From: Candidatus Colwelliibacteriota bacterium
GTDB taxonomy: Bacteria; Patescibacteriota; Minisyncoccia; UBA6257; Colwellbacteraceae
Reading direction: 5' to 3'
Assembly (NCBI GenBank): GCA_027448785.1
Contig: DAIDMW010000007.1
Coordinates: 1 to 34,183, forward strand
Length of the DNA stretch: 34,183 nucleotides
The notes under the pieces are model-generated. The model had not been told where the DNA came from, made no database searches, and was given only the letters and a program-made list of their open reading frames with translations. This document shows, one piece after another, positions 1 to 7,148 of this stretch. Position 1 is the stretch's first letter, and every line of letters starts with the position of its first letter. The position numbers and the translations under genes were made by a program.

Positions 1-1
1 G

Positions 2-184
2 CCCGAGGGGAGATACCAGTACAATGGCGCAGAAGTTACCGTTAAAAGCGCTCGCGACAAAAACGAAATCATGGACTACCGCTACCAGATAGTTTTCGTC
101 TGGGCTATCAACGCCTACCTAGCTAGGGAGATACACTCCCTAGTCTTGGAGAGGAGAATTGCCCCAGTCGAAGCGTGGTCATAA
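2..184 (+). CDS. C-terminal fragment of a hypothetical protein (5' end outside window)
   Basis: Open frame from base 2: PEGRYQYNGAEVTVKSARDKNEIMDYRYQIVFVWAINAYLAREIHSLVLERRIAPVEAWS*, ending just before a terminator-like hairpin. Confidence 0.55.
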   Translation, partial: PEGRYQYNGAEVTVKSARDKNEIMDYRYQIVFVWAINAYLAREIHSLVLERRIAPVEAWS

Positions 185-191
185 AGACACA

Positions 192-219
192 GCCCCGTTG
201 CTAAGACAGCGGGGTTTTT
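192..219 (+). terminator. Rho-independent terminator
   Basis: CCCCGTTG-CTAAGA-CAGCGGGG followed by TTTTT. Confidence 0.75.
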
Positions 220-225
220 CATATT

Positions 226-252
226 AAAAAGAGCGGGCAAGCCCGCTTTTTT
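226..252. terminator. Bidirectional terminator between convergent genes
   Basis: AAAAAGAGCGGGCAAGCCCGCTTTTTT. Confidence 0.75.
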
Positions 253-271
253 AAGACAACAACTTTTTCGA

Positions 272-829
272 CTATTTATTTTTTCTGGAGAGCCAGTCGA
301 AGATTTCTTCTTCGAACCCCGATCTCGTCCAATCGTCATCCTTGCTTTCAAGAAGCATCTTTCTCAGCTCGTCCATCTCGAACCATCGAAGCTGATTGAT
401 CTCGTCCTCCTCGTAGGTTATGGAATCGATATCGCCGTTCCACTCCATCATAAAGACCGCGACGAACTCTCTGGTGTGCCCGATTTGATGGACGTTGATG
501 AAGTACAGATCTTCTTTTCTCACTCCCAGCCCGAGCTCCTCGTTGCATTCCTTGATGGCTGTTTCCTCGTATCCCTCGCCCGCCAGGACGTGTCCGCCGA
601 AGAACGGTTCCCACTTTCCCGGGCTGCTGTCTTTTTTCAGAGACCGCTGCTGGCAAAGGATCTGTCCTCCGGAGTTCTTTATCCAAACGTTGGCGTTGCG
701 GTGCCAGTGCTCGTCACGGTGCACCTCCTCCCTCGGCTTGGCTTCGACTGGTTTATTGCGTTCGTCGACGACGAACAAAAACTCATCCTTGTTTATCATC
801 GGCGGAAGTATAACCGAGGCAAGAGACAA
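272..829 (-). CDS. NUDIX hydrolase (possibly starting at the internal Met near 796)
   Basis: Nudix box GGHVLAGEGYEETAIKECNEELGL. Confidence 0.85.
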   Translation of the reverse strand: MSLASVILPPMINKDEFLFVVDERNKPVEAKPREEVHRDEHWHRNANVWIKNSGGQILCQQRSLKKDSSPGKWEPFFGGHVLAGEGYEETAIKECNEELGLGVRKEDLYFINVHQIGHTREFVAVFMMEWNGDIDSITYEEDEINQLRWFEMDELRKMLLESKDDDWTRSGFEEEIFDWLSRKNK

Positions 830-873
830 ATTTCAACCCGCCATCTTCATGAAGAATAGCGATTAGCGCTCCC

Positions 874-1395
874 CTACACTCCTATCCGCACCGTAGCGCC
901 AACGGTTATCTTAAGCCGTTTGATCGTCCCGGCGTTCACCTCTAAAACCATATTAACCGGATGATCCGGAGAGATAAGCACCGGTTTCTTGCTACCGGTC
1001 GGCTGAGCTACGTTTGCCGTCAAATCGACTACCTTATCGCCGCTTATCCAAATAAAGTCCAGCGGAAACTCCATTCCCCGCATCGTGAAATAGTACCTGG
1101 CCGGCTGCCTAAAAACGAAGAGCATTCCCGAGTTATCGGCCAGAGAAGTCCTGTCGGATAGACCTTGATACTGCTTCTGCCGCGAGACGGCCACCTCGGC
1201 ATTAATTATCCCATTGCCTATATAAACTCCGACCGTCTCTCCATCGTACAAAGAAGAAAGCGGATCGATCGAGGATCGCAATGCAGGCCAGAGGAGCCAA
1301 GCCGACGCCAAAACCGCAAGGAAAATAGCCGCGATAATGGCAAAACCAATCTTACCCTCTCTTTTCATTCTTTCCTTTTGCGGATAATATTCCAT
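874..1395 (-). CDS. DUF192 family protein with N-terminal TM segment
   Basis: Motifs ...QKQYQGLSDRTSLADNSGMLFVF...FTMRGMEFPLDFIWISGDKVVDL... typical of DUF192. Confidence 0.8.
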   Translation of the reverse strand: MEYYPQKERMKREGKIGFAIIAAIFLAVLASAWLLWPALRSSIDPLSSLYDGETVGVYIGNGIINAEVAVSRQKQYQGLSDRTSLADNSGMLFVFRQPARYYFTMRGMEFPLDFIWISGDKVVDLTANVAQPTGSKKPVLISPDHPVNMVLEVNAGTIKRLKITVGATVRIGV

Positions 1396-1418
1396 CGGAA
1401 AACCAATACAATCATAAC

Positions 1419-1673
1419 ATGGAAATGGCCACTATCGTCGGTTCTATCGCCGGCATTATCAACATCATCGCTTTCGTTCCCCAGGTCTTAAAAAGCTGGA
1501 AAACCAAGCAAACCGGCGATCTGTCGCTGGACATGTACATACTTCTTACCACCGGCAACTTTATGTGGACGCTTTACGGCTTCGTCATCCGCTCCTGGCC
1601 GCTGATCGCCGCCAACGGCGTTATTTTTCTCCTTTCCGCCTCAATTTTAGGGATAAAAATAAAGAACGGCTGA
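1419..1673 (+). CDS. SemiSWEET / PQ-loop sugar transporter-like protein
   Basis: 84 aa, three TM segments, PQ motif: IVGSIAGIINIIAFVPQVLKSWKTKQTGDLS. Confidence 0.85.
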   Translation: MEMATIVGSIAGIINIIAFVPQVLKSWKTKQTGDLSLDMYILLTTGNFMWTLYGFVIRSWPLIAANGVIFLLSASILGIKIKNG

Positions 1674-1674
1674 T

Positions 1675-1768
1675 AAAAGCGCAAAATTTAAAAGAGCCGA
1701 CGGCCAGCCACTAATCTCTAACCGCTAGTCGCTATTTTTCACTTTTAGCTTTTAGTTTTGCGCTTTTT
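1675..1768. repeat. Dispersed palindromic intergenic repeat (GCGCAAAA...TTTTGCGC type)
   Basis: AAAAGCGCAAAATTTAAAAG ... CTTTTAGCTTTTAGTTTTGCGCTTTTT; related copies at about 5096, 15978, 19695, 22382 and 33857. Confidence 0.65.
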
Positions 1769-1813
1769 TACGATGCTTTATCTTTAGATTTACAAGCCAA
1801 ATCGGTTTTGTAT

Positions 1814-1819
1814 TATAAT
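1814..1819 (+). promoter_or_regulatory. Putative -10 box of the cytochrome b operon
   Basis: TATAAT about 4 nt upstream of the first ATG; weak -35 (TTTACA) about 19 nt upstream. Confidence 0.45.
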
Positions 1820-1822
1820 TAA

Positions 1823-1969
1823 ATGATGCTTCAGAGTTCTATGGCGGCCGATATCGTAGTTTATATATTGATTGCAGCCGTTTTTGTCGCCGCGATACTT
1901 CTCCCATATCCGAAGTTTGAATGGAAAAACAAAAAAAATAATGAATCTAACCGAGAGTCTCAGAAATAA
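1823..1969 (+). CDS. Small single-TM membrane protein (48 aa), first ORF of cytochrome b cassette
   Basis: MMLQSSMAADIVVYILIAAVFVAAILLPYPKFEWKNKKNNESNRESQK*; overlaps the next gene's start by 29 nt; absent from supplied ORF track. Confidence 0.5.
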   Translation: MMLQSSMAADIVVYILIAAVFVAAILLPYPKFEWKNKKNNESNRESQK

Positions 1970-2546
1970 AATAGAACAAAACCTGCCGATGGAGCAGTTT
2001 TTGCCGAATAAACTGCCGATTTACGTATCTTCCTTTGTATATATGTTCGGCATACTTACTTTGACTAGCCTAATTGTTACAATTCTTTCTGGATTGGTTA
2101 TGGTTCTAAACGGACCAACTTGGTATCAATTTTCTGCCGCGGGATTCATATTTCGCTCAATTCATTTCTGGGGAGTGCAAGTTTTCTTTTTCTTTCTCTT
2201 CCTTCATTTTTTCTCAGTATTCTTTACGGCGGGCTGGCGGGAGGGCCGCTACGCGACTTGGGCGATCGGAGCATTCCTTCTTATGTTTTCCATTATTGAA
2301 GCTTTTACCGGCTTTTTGATGGAGGGAGGATTTTTCGCGCAGTGGAACCAGGTGCAATCCAAAGATGCGTTCAACTCTATGGGAGTATCTGGATTTTTTA
2401 ACGTCTTAAATAACGGACAGCTTTACGGGTTGCACGTCAGCGCCATACCAGCAGTCCTCATCATCCTTCTTATAATCCACATAACTCTCGTTAGACAAAA
2501 AGGAGTCGTTCCACCGATTCAAATTCAAGCAGAGCGGCATGCCTAA
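1941..2546 (+). CDS. Cytochrome b N-terminal domain (b6-like) di-heme membrane subunit
   Basis: Four-helix cytochrome b N-domain; His pairs IHFWGVQVFFFFLFLH (H-x13-H) and LHVSAIPAVLIILLIIH (H-x14-H). Start chosen at ATG 1941 (MNLTESLRNKIEQ), not 1872 as in the track. Confidence 0.85.
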   Translation: MNLTESLRNKIEQNLPMEQFLPNKLPIYVSSFVYMFGILTLTSLIVTILSGLVMVLNGPTWYQFSAAGFIFRSIHFWGVQVFFFFLFLHFFSVFFTAGWREGRYATWAIGAFLLMFSIIEAFTGFLMEGGFFAQWNQVQSKDAFNSMGVSGFFNVLNNGQLYGLHVSAIPAVLIILLIIHITLVRQKGVVPPIQIQAERHA

Positions 2547-3486
2547 GTATGTAAATCCAGAAAACACATATCCATCCAAAGAGGGCGATCTCATCAAAGA
2601 AATGCTCGTAGCTTTCGTCTTCGTTTCGATTTTAATAACTGTCCTGGCTCTTGTTTTTAAGTCCCCCTTCACGCCTCCGATTACGATTAAACAAGTAGCC
2701 GAAAGCTATCCGGTCCTTTTTGAACAAACCGCCATGAGGGATCTGATGGGCACCAGCGCCATAGCGACTTACGGACCTCCATACAACTCCGGACCAGCGC
2801 AACAAAGCTTGGGGTGGTTTAGTCCGGAACGATGGGGAGGGGTTTCCATTCCTATAAACCCAAGCAAGTTATATGTAACCACTCCCTTGGAAGAAGCGTC
2901 CAACATAAATCCAGACATACAAAAAGCTCTTTCGGAATTCAATTCCGCCACCGACGCACAAAAGAAAGTGTGGGAGGGTAATTATTACGCTGCTCTGCAA
3001 AACGCCACAGCAACTGCCGGAACCGTCTCGGTGTCAGACGGCGATTACGGTCCAGTATCTCCGATGATGAACTATCTCCTAGGTTTGGGGAAAAGCGGAT
3101 TCATGGACTCGTCTCTCAATTCCGGAGGCGAATACAATAATGGAGTTTACACCTATAGCTTTGCCCGCAGCCTTCTTTTTCTACAAGGAGAAGCACTTAG
3201 CAATGTAGCAGCTCAAAAAGGCCTCCTCGGATCCCAGTTCGGAATAGCGCGAGACTTAAGCCCTTATCCAGGTCCTTGGTGGTTATTCGTGTATTCATAC
3301 CTTTACCAAATACCGCCTTATTCCACGGTTGCGGCCGGAGATCTGCTGGTAGCCCTAACAATGCTCGGATTGTTTCTCGTAATACTTTTCCTGCCGTTCA
3401 TACCGGTGTTAAACAAAATCCCCTATTATATTCCAGTTTATAAAGTCATTTGGCGAAGATGGTATAAGAGACAAAATAAGCAATGA
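2539..3486 (+). CDS. Cytochrome b C-terminal/subunit-IV-like protein with large insertion
   Basis: DLIKEMLVAFVFVSILITVLALVFKSPFTPP at N-term and PYPGPWWLFVYSYLYQIPPY...LFLPFIPVLNKIPYYIPVYKVIWRRWY at C-term resemble cytochrome b C-domain helices; overlaps upstream gene by 8 nt. Confidence 0.7.
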   Translation: MPKYVNPENTYPSKEGDLIKEMLVAFVFVSILITVLALVFKSPFTPPITIKQVAESYPVLFEQTAMRDLMGTSAIATYGPPYNSGPAQQSLGWFSPERWGGVSIPINPSKLYVTTPLEEASNINPDIQKALSEFNSATDAQKKVWEGNYYAALQNATATAGTVSVSDGDYGPVSPMMNYLLGLGKSGFMDSSLNSGGEYNNGVYTYSFARSLLFLQGEALSNVAAQKGLLGSQFGIARDLSPYPGPWWLFVYSYLYQIPPYSTVAAGDLLVALTMLGLFLVILFLPFIPVLNKIPYYIPVYKVIWRRWYKRQNKQ

Positions 3487-3887
3487 AATTAAAAGCGGCA
3501 ATATTGGCTATTCTTGTTATCTTAGGGATAGTGCTTTCGTTATACGTCTACCAGGGCATCGTCGAGGATCGAGTGTTAAGCGCCACACTGTTTTCCATTG
3601 CTTTTCTATTGGCAGCGATGTTCGCCGCGAAAATAGCGGCGGAATTCAGACAATTAAACAAATACTTGAGAGCGCGCAATAGGATACAAGCGATCATTCT
3701 CCCCTTGGTCGGAAACGAGAGGCACGCCTCTGTTCTGGCTGAAAATCTAGTCCTGCGCAAAACAAAACTTGAAGATTGGCCGGAGATACCGGAAAACGAA
3801 ACGCATGAAATAAAACTCATCTTATCAAAAGCCTTCATCAACAACAAAAAAGCTCCGCGCAATTCGGAAGTAAATTTCCAAGAGTGA
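3483..3887 (+). CDS. Small membrane protein of the cytochrome b cassette (hypothetical, about 2 TM)
   Basis: ATGA overlap with upstream gene; two N-terminal hydrophobic segments, charged C-terminus; no CxxCH or Rieske motif. Confidence 0.6.
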   Translation: MKLKAAILAILVILGIVLSLYVYQGIVEDRVLSATLFSIAFLLAAMFAAKIAAEFRQLNKYLRARNRIQAIILPLVGNERHASVLAENLVLRKTKLEDWPEIPENETHEIKLILSKAFINNKKAPRNSEVNFQE

Positions 3888-3899
3888 TATCTTCTTAAC

Positions 3900-5075
3900 T
3901 CACTCGCTTTTTATAGCCTTCGCTTTCCCGAAAAATACCTGGTAAAGAAGAATATTAATTCCCATCACAGCTCCATAAATATAAAATGGCAGCGGTATGT
4001 CGCTAAGATCGAAGAGATAGCCGGTAAGCGAGGTTGCTCCCGAAGAGGCCAGCATACGCGCCATCTGGTTCACGCCCAGCGCTCTCCCGACCTCGTCTCC
4101 TTCGACCATGTTAACTAAAGCCGACTGCTGAATAGGAGCGGAAACAATTCGCAAGGCCGGCATAATGAAGTAGATGAAAAGCGAAACCGGAAGAAGGCGG
4201 AAGATCGGCATTATAACCGTTGCTGCGGCGCCGATCCCCCTCGTCCAGATTACGCTCTTCAGGAAGCCGAATTTTTTGTCCAGCAAAGGAGACAGAAGAA
4301 GAGACAAAGCACCCAGTCCGCCACTGATAAACGCATACAGGGACATCTCTTTTATTGGCAAGTGGTAGACGATGATAAAAAACGGAATAAGGAACGGCGT
4401 GACTAATCCTTGAGCAAAGCCGTTCAGCATCCCGGTAATGGTGAACTTGCCGATTACAATCTTATTCCTCATCCTAGATATCTTTTCCGGGCGGAACGGA
4501 TCCTTGATCGGCAAGAGAAAGAGAGCTGAAACCAATCCGATTAAGGTCGCGATAAAGAAGATGTTCTCCTCGCTAACCACGCCGGCCAAAAGAGACCCCA
4601 ATGCCGCCATGCCGCCGGAAAGGAACATAATGATGGAAAAATACCTAGTGCGCTTTTCCGGCCGGGTCAGGTCTACCAGTAAGGCGTTTTGCAGCGGAGC
4701 AGCCATGCCGCCGATGCCGCCGCCGGCCAAAGAGCCGGTGGCAGAGTACGTCCCTAGAATGGCCGCAAGAAACAAAATCCACGGATAATGGAAGTAATAG
4801 ATCAGGCCGGAACTTAAGGGAAGCATCAAACTTACGATAAGAAGCGCGTTCTTGCGGTTGGTCGCGTCAGCCAGGTATCCGACAACCAACCCCAGAAAGG
4901 CTCCAGCTATGATCGCTGCCGTATAAATCGCCCCCAAGAAAAGCGATCCATAATGAAGCTTGGATAAAACGAGATAAGGAAAATCGATGGCGATCATTCC
5001 GGCAGCCACGCTGCGGAAGATGCGGAATGCGATCACCATCCAGAGCGAGATAGCGTTTCTTCTTTTTTCGTTCAT
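3900..5075 (-). CDS. MFS transporter
   Basis: 391 aa, about 12 hydrophobic segments; GYLADATNRKNALL loop motif. Confidence 0.85.
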   Translation of the reverse strand: MNEKRRNAISLWMVIAFRIFRSVAAGMIAIDFPYLVLSKLHYGSLFLGAIYTAAIIAGAFLGLVVGYLADATNRKNALLIVSLMLPLSSGLIYYFHYPWILFLAAILGTYSATGSLAGGGIGGMAAPLQNALLVDLTRPEKRTRYFSIIMFLSGGMAALGSLLAGVVSEENIFFIATLIGLVSALFLLPIKDPFRPEKISRMRNKIVIGKFTITGMLNGFAQGLVTPFLIPFFIIVYHLPIKEMSLYAFISGGLGALSLLLSPLLDKKFGFLKSVIWTRGIGAAATVIMPIFRLLPVSLFIYFIMPALRIVSAPIQQSALVNMVEGDEVGRALGVNQMARMLASSGATSLTGYLFDLSDIPLPFYIYGAVMGINILLYQVFFGKAKAIKSE

Positions 5076-5095
5076 CTATCTAATATAGAAACGCA

Positions 5096-5312
5096 AAGCG
5101 AAAAGCGCAAAAGGCAAAATAACGTAAATCCTAAATCCTAATATCGAAATCCTAAACAAATTCGAAATACCAAACTTCAAATCACAAACCCGTCCGTGTT
5201 TCGAATTTGGAATTTGTGGTTTGTGATTTGTTTAGGATTTCGGATTTCGTGCTTCGAATTTGCCTAACTACTGGCCGTTATTTTGCGCTTTTAGTTTTTA
5301 GTTTTGCGCTTT
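5096..5312. repeat. Long composite palindromic intergenic repeat, copy 1
   Basis: Shares AAATCACAAACCCGT-YYGTGTTTCGAATTTGGAATTTGTGGTTTGTGATTTGTTTAGGATTTC...CTAACTACTGGCCGTTATTTTGCGCTTTTAG with 19695-19910. Confidence 0.8.
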
Positions 5313-5838
5313 CCCCCTCAGGGTTCGGCAATAATTTATAAACCAGTAAATAGGTTACGGCTCCAATTAAAATACCGCCTAAGATGTCCGAGGGCCAGTG
5401 GACTCCGACCGCTATGCGAGCCAGCCCGACTATAAAAACGGAAGAGCTGAGCCAGATTCCCAGCCGCCGGTCGATCAGAAACGATGCCAGCCCGATCGGG
5501 ATTAGAAAACTCATATGACCGGACGGAAAGGAAGAGGTTGCCCCCTGGCTGATCAGCGGCGAAATCCCCAATGCGACAAAAGGACGAGCGCGGTGCAGGA
5601 AAAAATCAAAAGCGTAGGCCACTATGCCGCGGGATACGACCACTGCCAAGATGGAAAGCAGAAATATATAAATCTTTTTCTTGGCGTCAGAAATTTTTAC
5701 CAGTTCGTACAAAAAAGCCGCGACAATCAGATATGGCAGATAGCTGGCTAGAAAAATATAAATCCACTCCAGATAAGCAACACTCGTGGCAAACGAGTAG
5801 AACGCGTGGAAGATAGCAGAATCGAGAATCATATACAT
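5278..5838 (-). CDS. PAP2-family phosphatase (undecaprenyl-diphosphatase-like)
   Basis: RARPF, PSGH and HWPSD motifs. Confidence 0.85.
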   Translation of the reverse strand: MYMILDSAIFHAFYSFATSVAYLEWIYIFLASYLPYLIVAAFLYELVKISDAKKKIYIFLLSILAVVVSRGIVAYAFDFFLHRARPFVALGISPLISQGATSSFPSGHMSFLIPIGLASFLIDRRLGIWLSSSVFIVGLARIAVGVHWPSDILGGILIGAVTYLLVYKLLPNPEGESAKLKTKSAK

Positions 5839-5915
5839 CTAGAAAGATATATCCATTATCGGCCTTGGGTCAATAAAAAAAGTTCTTAAGAAATATGCTA
5901 GAAACTAAAAAAATA

Positions 5916-5944
5916 AAAACAACGGCGGCGTCCGTTGTTTTTTA
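5916..5944. terminator. Terminator of the rpsF-ssb-rpsR transcript (minus strand)
   Basis: AAACAACGG-CGGCGT-CCGTTGTTT hairpin with A/T tracts on both sides. Confidence 0.7.
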
Positions 5945-5955
5945 TTTTTGCGCTT

Positions 5956-6162
5956 TTATTTTGTGTACGGCAGAAGTCCCATATACCTGGCGCGCTTTAC
6001 CGCCTGGGCCAGCAGCCGCTGGTGCTTGGAGCACGTCCCGGTGTGGAGGGGGTCGATAATTTTCGCCTGGTGCGAAACAAACCTCCTCAAGGTTTCCGTC
6101 TCCTTATAATCGATCTGCTTCGCTCCCTGGGAGCAGAAGAAACACTGTTCACTTTTCATCAT
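5956..6162 (-). CDS. rpsR: 30S ribosomal protein bS18
   Basis: CFFCSQGAKQIDYKETETLRRFVSHQAKIIDPLHTGTCSKHQRLLAQAVKRARYMGLLPY. Confidence 0.93.
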   Translation of the reverse strand: MMKSEQCFFCSQGAKQIDYKETETLRRFVSHQAKIIDPLHTGTCSKHQRLLAQAVKRARYMGLLPYTK

Positions 6163-6189
6163 TGATTTTTAGAGCTTACTAGAACTTAC

Positions 6190-6657
6190 TTAGAATGGCA
6201 AATCTTCCGGCTTGATATCGTCGGCGTCGATGTCGATGACCGGGATTTCTTCAATCGGCTCGGCGTCGGCGCTTGCCGCGTGAACATTTCCGTCCTCTCT
6301 CTGGCGGACGCTAGGACTAACTCCTCCGCCCGGCCTCTGGCCAAACTGGACGCGTTCACCGACGATTTCGGTGGTTTTCCGCTGCTGTCCATCCTTTCCT
6401 TCCCAGCTTCTGGTTTGAATCCGCCCCTCGATAAAGACGTTGCTGCCTTTGGTCAGGAACTGGCTGGCCAGCTCCGCCTGCCTCCCCCACAGAACTATGT
6501 TGTGATACTCGGTCTTGGTCTGGCGGCCGCCGCTCTTATCGGTGTAGTAGCTGTTGGTAGCCACGCCGAAAGTGCAAACTGCCTGCCCGCCCGGAGTCTG
6601 GCGCAACTCGGGGTCGCGGGTCAGATTTCCTATAATAAAAGCTTTATTTAAATTCAT
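6190..6657 (-). CDS. ssb: Single-stranded DNA-binding protein
   Basis: MNLNKAFIIGNLTRDPELRQTPGGQAVCTFGVATN...; acidic DDIKPEDLPF tail. Confidence 0.95.
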   Translation of the reverse strand: MNLNKAFIIGNLTRDPELRQTPGGQAVCTFGVATNSYYTDKSGGRQTKTEYHNIVLWGRQAELASQFLTKGSNVFIEGRIQTRSWEGKDGQQRKTTEIVGERVQFGQRPGGGVSPSVRQREDGNVHAASADAEPIEEIPVIDIDADDIKPEDLPF

Positions 6658-6663
6658 CCTTGT

Positions 6664-7113
6664 TTATTTAAGGATCTCCTCAAGCTTCTTTTCCAGCTCT
6701 TCGTTGGAAATCTCGCTTACGGCGGACTCGACCGCGGGAGAAGCCGGCTGTTCCTCATTTTTTTCAGCCGATCGCGGAGCTTTTTTCTTCTCGGTTTTGG
6801 TAATCGGCGGGGTAATAATCAAGTAGCGTACAACACGCCCCTCAAGTTTCAACGCGGCATTCAATTTCACCGCTCCATCCGGCTCGGCCGCAAAATGCAG
6901 CCATCCGAAGTAAGCTGAATTCATTTTTTTTATCGGGTAAGCCAGCTTGATTTCGGAGATTTTTCCTTCATTCAATATCTCGGCTCCGATCTGCGAGAGA
7001 TGCTTCAAAACGGCCTCGACGTCGTTTTCCTCCTTTAGCAAAAAGGATATCTCGTAGTTGTTTTTCTCGCTTTCCATCTGGCTCATGGTATCAGAAAGAC
7101 CCATTCCGGTCAA
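6664..7113 (-). CDS. rpsF: 30S ribosomal protein bS6 (start may be internal, at MESEKNNYEISFLLKEE)
   Basis: YEISFLLKEENDVEAVLKHLSQIGAEILNEGKISEIKLAYPIKKMNSAYFGWLHF; canonical rpsF-ssb-rpsR order. Confidence 0.88.
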   Translation of the reverse strand: MTGMGLSDTMSQMESEKNNYEISFLLKEENDVEAVLKHLSQIGAEILNEGKISEIKLAYPIKKMNSAYFGWLHFAAEPDGAVKLNAALKLEGRVVRYLIITPPITKTEKKKAPRSAEKNEEQPASPAVESAVSEISNEELEKKLEEILK

Positions 7114-7141
7114 TGATTCGGCTCCAAAAGAGCCGAATCAT
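7113..7141. other. 12-bp perfect inverted repeat (hairpin) between rpoC and rpsF
   Basis: ATGATTCGGCTC-CAAAA-GAGCCGAATCAT. Confidence 0.8.
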
Positions 7142-7148
7142 GAGACCG

